Source: CAZLMW01 sp964560875
GTDB lineage: Bacteria > Myxococcota_A > UBA9042
DNA: 64,000 nucleotides
Direction: 5' to 3'
Assembly: GCA_964560875.1 (NCBI GenBank)
Contig: CAZLMW010000036.1
Coordinates: forward strand, 1-64,000
A program made the position numbers and the translations under genes. A model generated the notes under the pieces. It saw only the letters and a list, made by a program, of their open reading frames with translations, ran no database searches and was not told the origin of the DNA. Of the stretch, positions 19,011-26,457 are shown in pieces. How positions within the stretch are numbered: the first letter of the stretch is position 1; each line of letters starts with the position of its first letter.

Positions 19011-20645
19011 CTACGGGTTCAACTCGGTCAAGCGGATCGGCGAAACCATCTGCGTGATGCCCTTGAGCTTGATCGGGTCGAGCGGCTCGCCCTTGCAGCG
19101 GCTCTCGACCACGTCGAAGGTCTGTGGCCCAAGCAACACGGCGCCGGGTTCGGCCATGCCGCAAAGACGCGCAGAGAGGTTCACGCTCCGGCCAAGGACG
19201 GTGTAACTCAACGTCTGCGACGAACCCATGTAGCCGGCGATCAACTGGCCGGTTGCGATTCCGATCCCCACGCCGATCGGCTCTTTGCCCTGCGACTTGC
19301 GGATCTCGTTGAACTCGTCAACGGAAGTCTGCATCTCCATCGCGGCCTTGACGGCGTTCCACTCGTCTTCACCGCTCTTGAGGGGCGCGCCGAACAACGC
19401 CATCACGGCGTCACCGATGTATTTATCGAGCGTGCCGTTGTTGGCAAAGATGATCTGCGTCACCCGCTCGAAGTACTCGTTCATCAGCGCGACCATCTCC
19501 GACGGCGGCGTGATCTCGGTCAGGTTGGTGAACCCGCGAACGTCGGCGAACAGCACCGTCGCCTGGCGAAGCTCGCCGCCCTTCACGACTTCGAGCTCAC
19601 CACCGACGATCTGGTCGACCAGGTTGGGCGACAGCATTCGCGACAGCGATTCGCGGTTTCGGGTCTCGGTCTCGATGCGGCGCTGCATCAAGATGTTGTC
19701 GATCGCGATCGACGCTTGACGGGCGATGGCGCCGAGAACCGACAAGTCCTTTTCGGTGAACAGGCCGGTCGAGATCAGCGAGTCGACGTGGAGAACGCCG
19801 ATCGTGCGGTCGCTCGCCATCAGCGGCACCGTCATACTCGATCGAATGCCCTGCAGGACGACCGAGTGGGCCTGGCCAAAGCGTGCGTCCATACGCGCAT
19901 CGGTGCTGAGGACCGCTTCTTTCTTGCCCAGCGATTGCTTGAGCAAGGAACGCGGTACCTGGACGTGCGTCTGGTGGTCTTCCCAGCCGACGCCGGGGCG
20001 AATCCGGACCGCCATCTCCTCGAGGTTGGCGCGGGGATCGGCCGGATCGACCTCCGCTTTCTCGTCGACGAGCAAGATGACGCCGCGATCGACGGGCAGC
20101 CACTCGAAGATCCGGCGAAGGATCTTGTCGAGCATGGTGTCGAGGCTCGTTTCGCCCGCCATGTCGCCTGACAGCGTGTAGGCAAGACGGAGTTTTTCGT
20201 AGTCGTTGCGGAGCGTTCGTTCGTCAGCGACGAGATCGACCGGCGCAAAGTCGCGCAGCAGATCGAGCTGCATCGTGGCGTGAATGCTGGCGGGCGGCTC
20301 TTCCTCGGCGGGAGCAGCTGCGGGCGCTTCCTTTTCGGGCTCAGAGCCTTCGAATCGCCAGCACGTGCTGCCGATGCGCACGAGATCGCCGTTCTTGAGA
20401 ACGTTCGCGCTCTCCACCAGGACGTCGTTGCAGTAGGTGCCGTTGCGGCTGTCGAGGTCGCGCAGGACGAAGATGTTCGTGTTGGGGCGCCGCGAGATCA
20501 CGGCGTGTTCCTTGGAAACCAGGCGATCGACGATCTGCAGCGTATTGGTGGGTTGTCGGCCGACGGTGGTCACGTCGCCAAGTTCGATCACCTGCTCGCC
20601 GGCGCCAGCGCCCACGCGAACAAGCTGTGCAGTGGTTTGGGACAC
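19011..20645 (-). CDS. FHA-GAF class III adenylate/guanylate cyclase
   Basis: A 544-residue cytoplasmic signalling enzyme with three domains. Residues about 20-100 are FHA (TVGRQPTNTLQI, VSKEHAVI, DSRNGTYCND), binding phosphothreonine. About 150-320 is GAF (VDRGVILLVDEK, SSMTVPLMASDRTIGVLHVD). About 360-535 is a class III cyclase. It has VLFADVRGFT and YIGDAVMALFG with both metal-binding Asp, LDKYIGD with the base-contacting Lys, and GRSVNLSARL with the Asn/Arg pair. The enzyme should be active and make cAMP or cGMP. It stands alone, convergent with the mevalonate operon and divergent from the metallopeptidase gene. Confidence 0.93.
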   Translation of the reverse strand: MSQTTAQLVRVGAGAGEQVIELGDVTTVGRQPTNTLQIVDRLVSKEHAVISRRPNTNIFVLRDLDSRNGTYCNDVLVESANVLKNGDLVRIGSTCWRFEGSEPEKEAPAAAPAEEEPPASIHATMQLDLLRDFAPVDLVADERTLRNDYEKLRLAYTLSGDMAGETSLDTMLDKILRRIFEWLPVDRGVILLVDEKAEVDPADPRANLEEMAVRIRPGVGWEDHQTHVQVPRSLLKQSLGKKEAVLSTDARMDARFGQAHSVVLQGIRSSMTVPLMASDRTIGVLHVDSLISTGLFTEKDLSVLGAIARQASIAIDNILMQRRIETETRNRESLSRMLSPNLVDQIVGGELEVVKGGELRQATVLFADVRGFTNLTEITPPSEMVALMNEYFERVTQIIFANNGTLDKYIGDAVMALFGAPLKSGEDEWNAVKAAMEMQTSVDEFNEIRKSQGKEPIGVGIGIATGQLIAGYMGSSQTLSYTVLGRSVNLSARLCGMAEPGAVLLGPQTFDVVESRCKGEPLDPIKLKGITQMVSPIRLTELNP

Positions 20646-20876
20646 GGTCTACCTTCCGCTGAATCTACCCGTCGCCAGATCCGTCGTTCGTGCCACGAAA
20701 AGGACCTACAAAAGGTAAGCGCCCCGGACGGCGATGCGCGACATCGCGATGGAACGCCGGGACCATAGCATTCGGATCGACGCTTTTCCACGCGTCAACA
20801 CCACATTGTTGAGGCCGTTGCGTCCATCGATCATAGTCCATTGGCGCGGACGACCGAACGCCGCCACGGTGCACAA

Positions 20877-23114
20877 ATGAGATGGCGATTCGGGCTGGCG
20901 TTGATGGCACCGAGCCTGCTTGCGGTCGTGCTCTGGTGGGTGCCGGGCTTCGACGTCCTCGACTACCACGGTTGCCTCGCCCTCGCGCCGGTCTGCGGCA
21001 TCGCGGCGGCGTGGGCTGCCATCGAGGTGATGCGAGGTCGCGCCGGAAAGTTTGCGTCGTGGCTGCCACTCATCGCCGTCGGGCCGACCGCCATTGCCGC
21101 GTCGCGGGGTTTGGTCGCTCCTTGGTGCGATCCAGCTACTGGCCTGTTGTTCGCGGCGCTCGGGCCATGGGCGGCCACAATTGTCGGCGTCTGTTGGGGT
21201 GTGCTCGGTGCCCACGCATCGATTCGACGCGCCGGCTGGGTCGTCGCGGGGCTGTTCATAGCCACGGCGCTGCCGCCGCTCTGGTTCTTCTATCACCACC
21301 CCCAGGCGTTCGGGTTTCACCCACTCGTGGGCTGGATCGCCGGACCGCTGTACGAAGACGCCGTGCGTCCGGGGTGGGCCTACCTGGCCTTCCGTCTGCT
21401 GGATCTCGCGGCGTGGCCGACGCTGACCATCGCCGCGGTGATGCCGTCGAGACGGCGAATCGCGGGCGTCGTGGCGGTAACCGCGGTCGCCGTGTTCATC
21501 GTGCGCGCCGGGCCCGAAGGCTGGCTTGTCTCGACGCGCCGGGTGACCGACACCTTGAGCGTTCGCGCAGAGGTGAACGTCGCTGACCCTTCCGCGCCGC
21601 GGCCCGCCGTGGTGCTGCACATGCCGCGCGGATCGACGTTTCGCAAGCGCGCGCATCTGCTCATAGAAGACACGGCCGTGCGGTATATGCAGCTGCAGCG
21701 TTTCTTTGGGGCACCGGCCGGTGAGACGCTCAAGGTCTTCGTGTATCCCGATCGCCGTCGCAAGAGACGCCTGATGGGTGCCGAACGGGTGGAGCTCGCC
21801 AAACCCTGGCTGCGACAGGTGCACATCGTCTGGCCCGGCTACGGGGCGTCGGTCCTGACCCACGAGCTCGCTCACGCGTTTTCCGCCGACCTCGCCGCCG
21901 GCCCCCTGAACCTGCCGATGCGCAGCGTTGTCGTCCCCGACGCCCTGCTCATCGAGGGCCTCGCAGTCGCGGCCGAGTGGCCGATTCGTGAGCGCCTGAC
22001 CCCGCACCAATGGGCCCGTGCGATGCGTCGTCTGGGGCTTGCACCCGCCGTCCAATCGCTCTTTTCACCGCGGGGCTTCTTCGCTCATAGCGGCGCGCGC
22101 AGCTACACGATCGCCGGCTCATTGCTGCGCTGGTTGCGCGACGTGCACGGTGACCCAGCGCTGCGAAAGCTCTATGCCACCGCCGACATCGGCGAGGCCA
22201 CGGGATCGTCCGCCGATGCCGTTTTCGCCGCTTGGGCCGCTTTCGTCGATTCAGACGCCGCCGGACCGCTCAGCCAGACCGACATGGCCCGCGCTGAAGC
22301 CCGATTCGAGCGGGCCGCGTTCTTCTTTCGCCCGTGTCCGCTTCATGTCGGCCGCCAACACCGCGAATCGAGGCGCTTGTTCGCGCTCGGTCTCTACGGG
22401 CAACGAGCCGAACTCCTCGCCGACCTGCTCGCGACTTTAAGCGACCACACCGACGGCTGCGGATCTTGTGACGGCAGCCATTGGCGAGCCGCTGCGGTGA
22501 GCGCAGCGCAGGCGGGAGACTTCACTGGCGCTCGTGAGTTCATCGCCGACGGGCGGCGGCGGGGCCGCTATCCCAATCGTTTCACGCAGCAGTTGGCAGC
22601 GCGGTTGGAGGGCGACGTCCTGTTTCGAACCGCCGCGACGGAACCCGCCGATCGAGACTCACTGCGACGAACAAGCCGCAAACGATGGCAGCAGACGTCC
22701 GTTTTGCCCCAAAGCGCCCAACGCGGCATGGACCTGCGACGAGTCTCGCAAACCGCCGCCAACCTGCTCGCCGTGGGCCCGCCGATCCTCCGCTGGGGAG
22801 ACGCGCTCGACCGTGCCCGAAGCGACGTACCAAAGGACGCTGCGATCGCCTATCTATGGGTTCGCCATCACCTTCTCGACGCCGACCGACCGGACGGCTT
22901 CGACGCCGCGATGGACCAGACAAGCGGCCTCAGCCCCCGGATTCGCGCCGAGGTCGATCGAATGCGCGCCCTGGACCACGCAAGACAGGGACGTTGTGAC
23001 GCGATCGGCGGCAAGTCGGCATACGTCAGCGCCTACCGCCAGCGGTGCGATGACATCAAGCGGTGGCGCGCCGGCATGGCCGGGCAGCGAAATAGCGTGA
23101 ACGTGGTTGAGTAG
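20877..23114 (+). CDS. Membrane-bound gluzincin-type metallopeptidase (predicted)
   Basis: A 745-residue protein. The first 220 residues hold about five hydrophobic segments. A peptidase-like domain follows, with LTHELAHAFSADL (HExxH) and, about 25 residues on, LLIEGLAVAAEW, where the Glu of EGLA is the expected third zinc ligand as in MA-clan peptidases of the Peptidase_MA type. The last 300 residues are helical and TPR-like, with Cys-bearing segments (CGSCDGSHW). The start at 20877 (MRWRFGL) begins the first hydrophobic stretch; a TTG 12 codons earlier opens the frame. It is a single-gene unit. Which side of the membrane the site faces is not clear. Confidence 0.7.
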   Translation: MRWRFGLALMAPSLLAVVLWWVPGFDVLDYHGCLALAPVCGIAAAWAAIEVMRGRAGKFASWLPLIAVGPTAIAASRGLVAPWCDPATGLLFAALGPWAATIVGVCWGVLGAHASIRRAGWVVAGLFIATALPPLWFFYHHPQAFGFHPLVGWIAGPLYEDAVRPGWAYLAFRLLDLAAWPTLTIAAVMPSRRRIAGVVAVTAVAVFIVRAGPEGWLVSTRRVTDTLSVRAEVNVADPSAPRPAVVLHMPRGSTFRKRAHLLIEDTAVRYMQLQRFFGAPAGETLKVFVYPDRRRKRRLMGAERVELAKPWLRQVHIVWPGYGASVLTHELAHAFSADLAAGPLNLPMRSVVVPDALLIEGLAVAAEWPIRERLTPHQWARAMRRLGLAPAVQSLFSPRGFFAHSGARSYTIAGSLLRWLRDVHGDPALRKLYATADIGEATGSSADAVFAAWAAFVDSDAAGPLSQTDMARAEARFERAAFFFRPCPLHVGRQHRESRRLFALGLYGQRAELLADLLATLSDHTDGCGSCDGSHWRAAAVSAAQAGDFTGAREFIADGRRRGRYPNRFTQQLAARLEGDVLFRTAATEPADRDSLRRTSRKRWQQTSVLPQSAQRGMDLRRVSQTAANLLAVGPPILRWGDALDRARSDVPKDAAIAYLWVRHHLLDADRPDGFDAAMDQTSGLSPRIRAEVDRMRALDHARQGRCDAIGGKSAYVSAYRQRCDDIKRWRAGMAGQRNSVNVVE

Positions 23115-23120
23115 CGCGGG

Positions 23121-23855
23121 TTACGCGTAGGAGCCGAAGCGGTCCAATACGGCTTCGAGCGCTTTGCCGGTGCGGGCGCCGAGATCGGTCGCCGCCATCG
23201 GGAACATGAACGACGACAACGGCATCCCATCGACATCGGCGTGTTTGTCCTGCCATGCAGCGAGCGCGTCGTCGTCAACGAACAATCCGCCCGCTGCCAT
23301 CGCGTCGGCCGGGTGACTCGTGCCATCCCAATGGGCGAGAAACATCGCGATCGTGTCGGGTTCGCGGCTGTGCACGCCGCTTTCGTCGCACACCAGCTTG
23401 AGGCGCTTGCTCGGCTCGCTCTGTGCGCAGTCGGCCATCATCTCGCCGGAGCGGCTCAGTCCTTGCGGAACGGCAAGCGCAGCGAGCGGGCCCAGCAGGT
23501 GGACCTGGTGGTCGCCGTCCATGAAGTACGAGATGTTGGTCTTCTTCATCGACAGCACGGCGGCGAGGGTGACGAAGCGACCGTTTTCGGTCTGCACCAT
23601 GCCGCACGATTCGAGCTCGTCGAACGCCGCCTTCATTTTTTCGTGGGACTCGCCGACCGACTCAACGGCGGACTCGAGCAGTTTGTCGACCGAACTCACC
23701 CAGCCGCGGGACACGAGCCCGCTAACCGCATAGCTGAGGAGCGCGCGGGCAGGTTCGCTGAGGGTCTGCGAGACATGGTCGAACCAAGCCGCCAGCTGCA
23801 GCCCGGGGGGCGCCGCCTGAACACGTGCAAGGGCGTCGCCTTCGAGAAAGCTCAT
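23121..23855 (-). CDS. Alkylmercury-lyase (MerB)-like protein, catalytic residues not conserved
   Basis: A 244-residue protein. The N-terminal half looks like a winged-helix region (DKLLESAVESVGESHEKMKAAF, FVTLAAVLS). From about residue 115 the order of features parallels MerB. HLLGPLAALAVPQGL corresponds to the YAWCALDTLIFPALIG segment, CAQSEPSKRLKL to the following Cys/ligand strand, and LAAWQDKHADVDGMPLS to DWASKHQGLEGL. At the positions of the mercury-binding Cys and catalytic Asp the protein has Gly and Ala. This comparison is from memory and moderate at best. The start is seven bases after the rpsT stop, so the two genes are probably one transcript. Without the catalytic pair it should not cleave organomercurials. 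Confidence 0.5.
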   Translation of the reverse strand: MSFLEGDALARVQAAPPGLQLAAWFDHVSQTLSEPARALLSYAVSGLVSRGWVSSVDKLLESAVESVGESHEKMKAAFDELESCGMVQTENGRFVTLAAVLSMKKTNISYFMDGDHQVHLLGPLAALAVPQGLSRSGEMMADCAQSEPSKRLKLVCDESGVHSREPDTIAMFLAHWDGTSHPADAMAAGGLFVDDDALAAWQDKHADVDGMPLSSFMFPMAATDLGARTGKALEAVLDRFGSYA

Positions 23856-23861
23856 CGGAGC

Positions 23862-24122
23862 CTAGCCCAAGCGCGATACGGCCTTGGACAGCCGGGCGAT
23901 CTTTCGCGCTGCGCGCTGCTTGGGGATGAGCCCCTTCTTGGCCGCGAGGTCGATCGCGCTGGCGACAGCGGCGATGTCTTCCGCGGCGCCGGCACCCTTG
24001 CTTTGCAGCGCGGTGTCGAAGTTCTTGACCGCCGTCTTCATCGACGCACGACCAGCGCGGTTGCGGATGCGCTTCGTCTCGTTTTGGCGGGCGCGTTTGA
24101 GCGCCGACTTGTGATTGGCCAC
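23862..24122 (-). CDS. rpsT: 30S ribosomal protein S20
   Basis: S20 binds 16S rRNA in the body of the small subunit. The 86-residue, highly basic helical protein opens with ANHKSALKRARQNE, the family signature, and ends ARLSKAVSRLG. It starts with GTG at 24122, preceded by GAGG seven bases upstream. It is preceded by a candidate promoter about 180 bases upstream and a leader with several small hairpins, which could serve S20 autoregulation. It is followed immediately by the MerB-like gene. Confidence 0.97.
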   Translation of the reverse strand: MANHKSALKRARQNETKRIRNRAGRASMKTAVKNFDTALQSKGAGAAEDIAAVASAIDLAAKKGLIPKQRAARKIARLSKAVSRLG

Positions 24123-24220
24123 GTCGGGACCTCACTTGTTTGACGACGTGGGGCGGGCCGGAGCCGCGCTTTGGTCGCCGGATGGTTTGTTCGTCGGCCG
24201 GCTCGTTCAGCCGACCGTTC

Positions 24221-24266
24221 AATCGTTCGATTCGGTCTCGTCCGGGTGCGCTTGGAAGGCTCCAAG
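24221..24266 (-). promoter_or_regulatory. Hairpins in the rpsT leader
   Basis: Between the candidate promoter and rpsT the leader holds two clear inverted repeats. One is a perfect six-base stem with four-base loop at 24251-24266 (CTTGGA/TCCAAG); the other is a short palindrome at 24221-24232. A GTCGGC/GCCGAC pairing follows, nearer to the gene. Translational autocontrol is a known theme for S20; a specific site is not recognised here. Confidence 0.3.
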
Positions 24267-24298
24267 AAACGCGCATGGGCGTCCAAAATCGGGGCGCC

Positions 24299-24327
24299 TG
24301 TGTACCGGCGTAGGGGCAACGCGTCAA
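24299..24327 (-). promoter_or_regulatory. Candidate sigma70-type promoter of rpsT
   Basis: On the minus strand TTGACG (24327-24322) and TACACA (24304-24299) are separated by exactly 17 bases. It sits just past the stop of the upstream lipoprotein gene and points to rpsT, about 170 bases away. The -35 matches five of six consensus bases, the -10 three. Confidence 0.4.
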
Positions 24328-24333
24328 GCGCTT

Positions 24334-24912
24334 TTATGGGGAACTGGAGACCTTACACATGCCTTCCACACAACGCAGACCGGCGGTGGTTCCGGTCGAA
24401 CACGCGGCGTCTCCGGCGCAGGCCAGCACAGCGCAACGATCGCCGTCACATTGTCCCGAAGCGCACGACTTGGCGGTGTTCGCATCGCAGGCGGGCGAGT
24501 AGTCAGCGGCGATCGCAATCGTGGACCTGGCGATCGTGATGCGGCCCAGGTCGTCCGTGGCCGTCAACTGAACTGCGTACGTGCCGGCCTTGCTGAAAAC
24601 ATGGTCGTAGAACGACGCTGCCGTGTTCGTTTCGGGCGTGCCGTCGGCGACGAGGAAGGTGTAGCGGACCAGCGTGGCCCCTTCGCGCGCTTCTTTGGCT
24701 GCGTCCTTGTCGGTCCAGCTGCGCGACGCGTCGAACCGCACCTTCTGGCCAACTTTGGCGATCGACGGATGGAACATCGCGGCGACGGCCGGCTCGGCAG
24801 GCTCCTCAACCGTGTCGGAGCAGCCAGCCACCGTCGCGAGCAGCACCGCGACAGACATCAGCACCGTCGACCCCGGCAACGTCCAGCCAGCGCGATTCAT
24901 CCCGTTGGCCAT
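24334..24912 (-). CDS. PKD-like domain lipoprotein
   Basis: A 192-residue predicted lipoprotein: hydrophobic segment, then lipobox ATVAGCSD. After an acidic linker comes an immunoglobulin-like PKD-type domain: VGQKVRFDASRSW near its start and TYAVQLTATDDLGRI near its end, matching the typical G-x-Y-x-V-x-L-x-V-x-D-x-x-G ending. The C-terminal 60 residues carry ten Cys (SCASGQCDGDRCAVLAC), probably disulfide-bonded. ATG at 24912 has GGAG six bases upstream. It lies between rimO and rpsT on the same strand. Function is unknown; extracellular binding or a structural role is likely. Confidence 0.72.
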   Translation of the reverse strand: MANGMNRAGWTLPGSTVLMSVAVLLATVAGCSDTVEEPAEPAVAAMFHPSIAKVGQKVRFDASRSWTDKDAAKEAREGATLVRYTFLVADGTPETNTAASFYDHVFSKAGTYAVQLTATDDLGRITIARSTIAIAADYSPACDANTAKSCASGQCDGDRCAVLACAGDAACSTGTTAGLRCVEGMCKVSSSP

Positions 24913-25008
24913 TGCGGTCTCCGCCCTTTCGACGCTGTTGCTGTCGTTGTCGTGATGCGTGCGTGCGCGGCCATGGTGAAAACCACGGCAGGGGCTGTCA
25001 ATCGCCGA

Positions 25009-26376
25009 TCACGCGATGATGTGGCCCACGAGATCATATTCGCCGGCGGTCTCGGTGATCAGCGCCCGTCGCAACTGGCCACGACCGATGTCGTCCGGGG
25101 CGTCGTTGATGTAGACGACGCCGTCGATATCGGGGGCCTGACCGCCGGTGCGGCCTTGCAACAGCAGATCGGTTTCGTCCGACAGGCCCTCGACGAGCAC
25201 GTCGACCTCGCGGCCCACCATGGCTTGCTGGTGCGCCGCGGAGATGGACTTCTGCAGCGCCATGAGACGGCTGTGGCGAAGGCGTTTGACCGCTGTGGGC
25301 AGCTGCCGATCCATGCGCGCGCTGAACGTGCCCTCTTCCTGCGAGTACATGAAGCAGCCCATCCGCTCGAAGCGCTGCCCCTGCACGAAGCTGTAGAGGT
25401 CCTCGAAGTCGGCGTCCGTTTCGCCCGGGTGGCCAACGAGCAGCGTCGTCCGCAGCACCAGGTTGTCGATCCGCGCGCGCAGCTTGGTGAGCAGCGCCTC
25501 GATTTCGGCCCGTGACGTGCGCCGATTCATCGCCTCGAGGACTTGGTCGCTGCTGTGCTGGATCGGCATGTCGATGTACTTGAGGCAGTTTTCCGTCTCC
25601 GCCATGGCGTCGATCAGGTCGTCGCCAAAGTTATGCGGATAGGCGTACATGAGCCGCACCCAGCGCAAGCCTTCGACCTCGCCGAGCCGCCTCACCAGCT
25701 TGACGAGCGCCTTTCCGTCGCCGATATCCTCACCGTAATGCGTCAGGTCCTGGGCGACGAGATTGACCTCGACGACTCCGCGCGAAGCCAGGTCCCGCGC
25801 CTCGGCCACAACGTCGTCGATGGTGCGCGACCGTTGCACGCCGCGGAGCTTGGGAATGATGCAGAAAGCGCACCCCTGAGAGCATCCTTCGGCGATCTTG
25901 AGGTAGGTGGAGAAGCTGTTGGGCGCGACATAGCGCGGCGCGAAGTGGTCGGCGATGTACTCGGAGCGCCCTTTTCGCAGGCCGGTGAAGGGTCCAGATG
26001 GCGCGGGTGGCAGCTCGAGGGCCTCGGCGAGCCGATCGTATTCACCGGTGCCGATGAAGAGGTCGACCTCCGGCATCTCGGCGGAGAGCTCCGGGGCATG
26101 GCGTTGCGAAAGGCAGCCGGCAACGACAAGACGTGCGCCGGGGTTGGCGGCCTTGATGTCGGCCATGTCGAGGATCGCGTCGACGCTCTCTTCTTTGCTC
26201 GACTCGATGAACGCGCAGGTGTTGACCAGCAACACGTCCGCGCCGTTCGCTTCGCCGGTCAGGTCGAAGCCACCCTGTTGCAGCCGACCGATCATCAGCT
26301 CGGTGTCGACGAGGTTCTTCGGGCAGCCGAGGCTGACGACGTGGACTTTCTTTGAATCGGGCGCGGATATGCTCAT
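25009..26376 (-). CDS. rimO: Ribosomal protein S12 methylthiotransferase RimO
   Basis: Radical SAM enzyme that methylthiolates an Asp of ribosomal protein S12. The 455-residue protein has the three N-terminal Cys of the UPF0004 cluster (SLGCPKNLVDTE, LVNTCAFIES, VAGCLSQ). The radical-SAM CxxxCxxC is in CSQGCAFCIIPKLRG, and a C-terminal TRAM-like domain follows. SLGCPKNLVDTE distinguishes RimO from the tRNA enzyme MiaB. There is no obvious Shine-Dalgarno before ATG 26376. It follows the M1 peptidase gene on the same strand, about 80 bases away. Confidence 0.96.
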   Translation of the reverse strand: MSISAPDSKKVHVVSLGCPKNLVDTELMIGRLQQGGFDLTGEANGADVLLVNTCAFIESSKEESVDAILDMADIKAANPGARLVVAGCLSQRHAPELSAEMPEVDLFIGTGEYDRLAEALELPPAPSGPFTGLRKGRSEYIADHFAPRYVAPNSFSTYLKIAEGCSQGCAFCIIPKLRGVQRSRTIDDVVAEARDLASRGVVEVNLVAQDLTHYGEDIGDGKALVKLVRRLGEVEGLRWVRLMYAYPHNFGDDLIDAMAETENCLKYIDMPIQHSSDQVLEAMNRRTSRAEIEALLTKLRARIDNLVLRTTLLVGHPGETDADFEDLYSFVQGQRFERMGCFMYSQEEGTFSARMDRQLPTAVKRLRHSRLMALQKSISAAHQQAMVGREVDVLVEGLSDETDLLLQGRTGGQAPDIDGVVYINDAPDDIGRGQLRRALITETAGEYDLVGHIIA

Positions 26377-26457
26377 AGCCGCGCTACTACAACGGTGGGG
26401 TCCAAAAAGCGATCGATTTCGCGGCGCGGCGGCGGCCTGCTCGGCCTGTGGCCGCGA

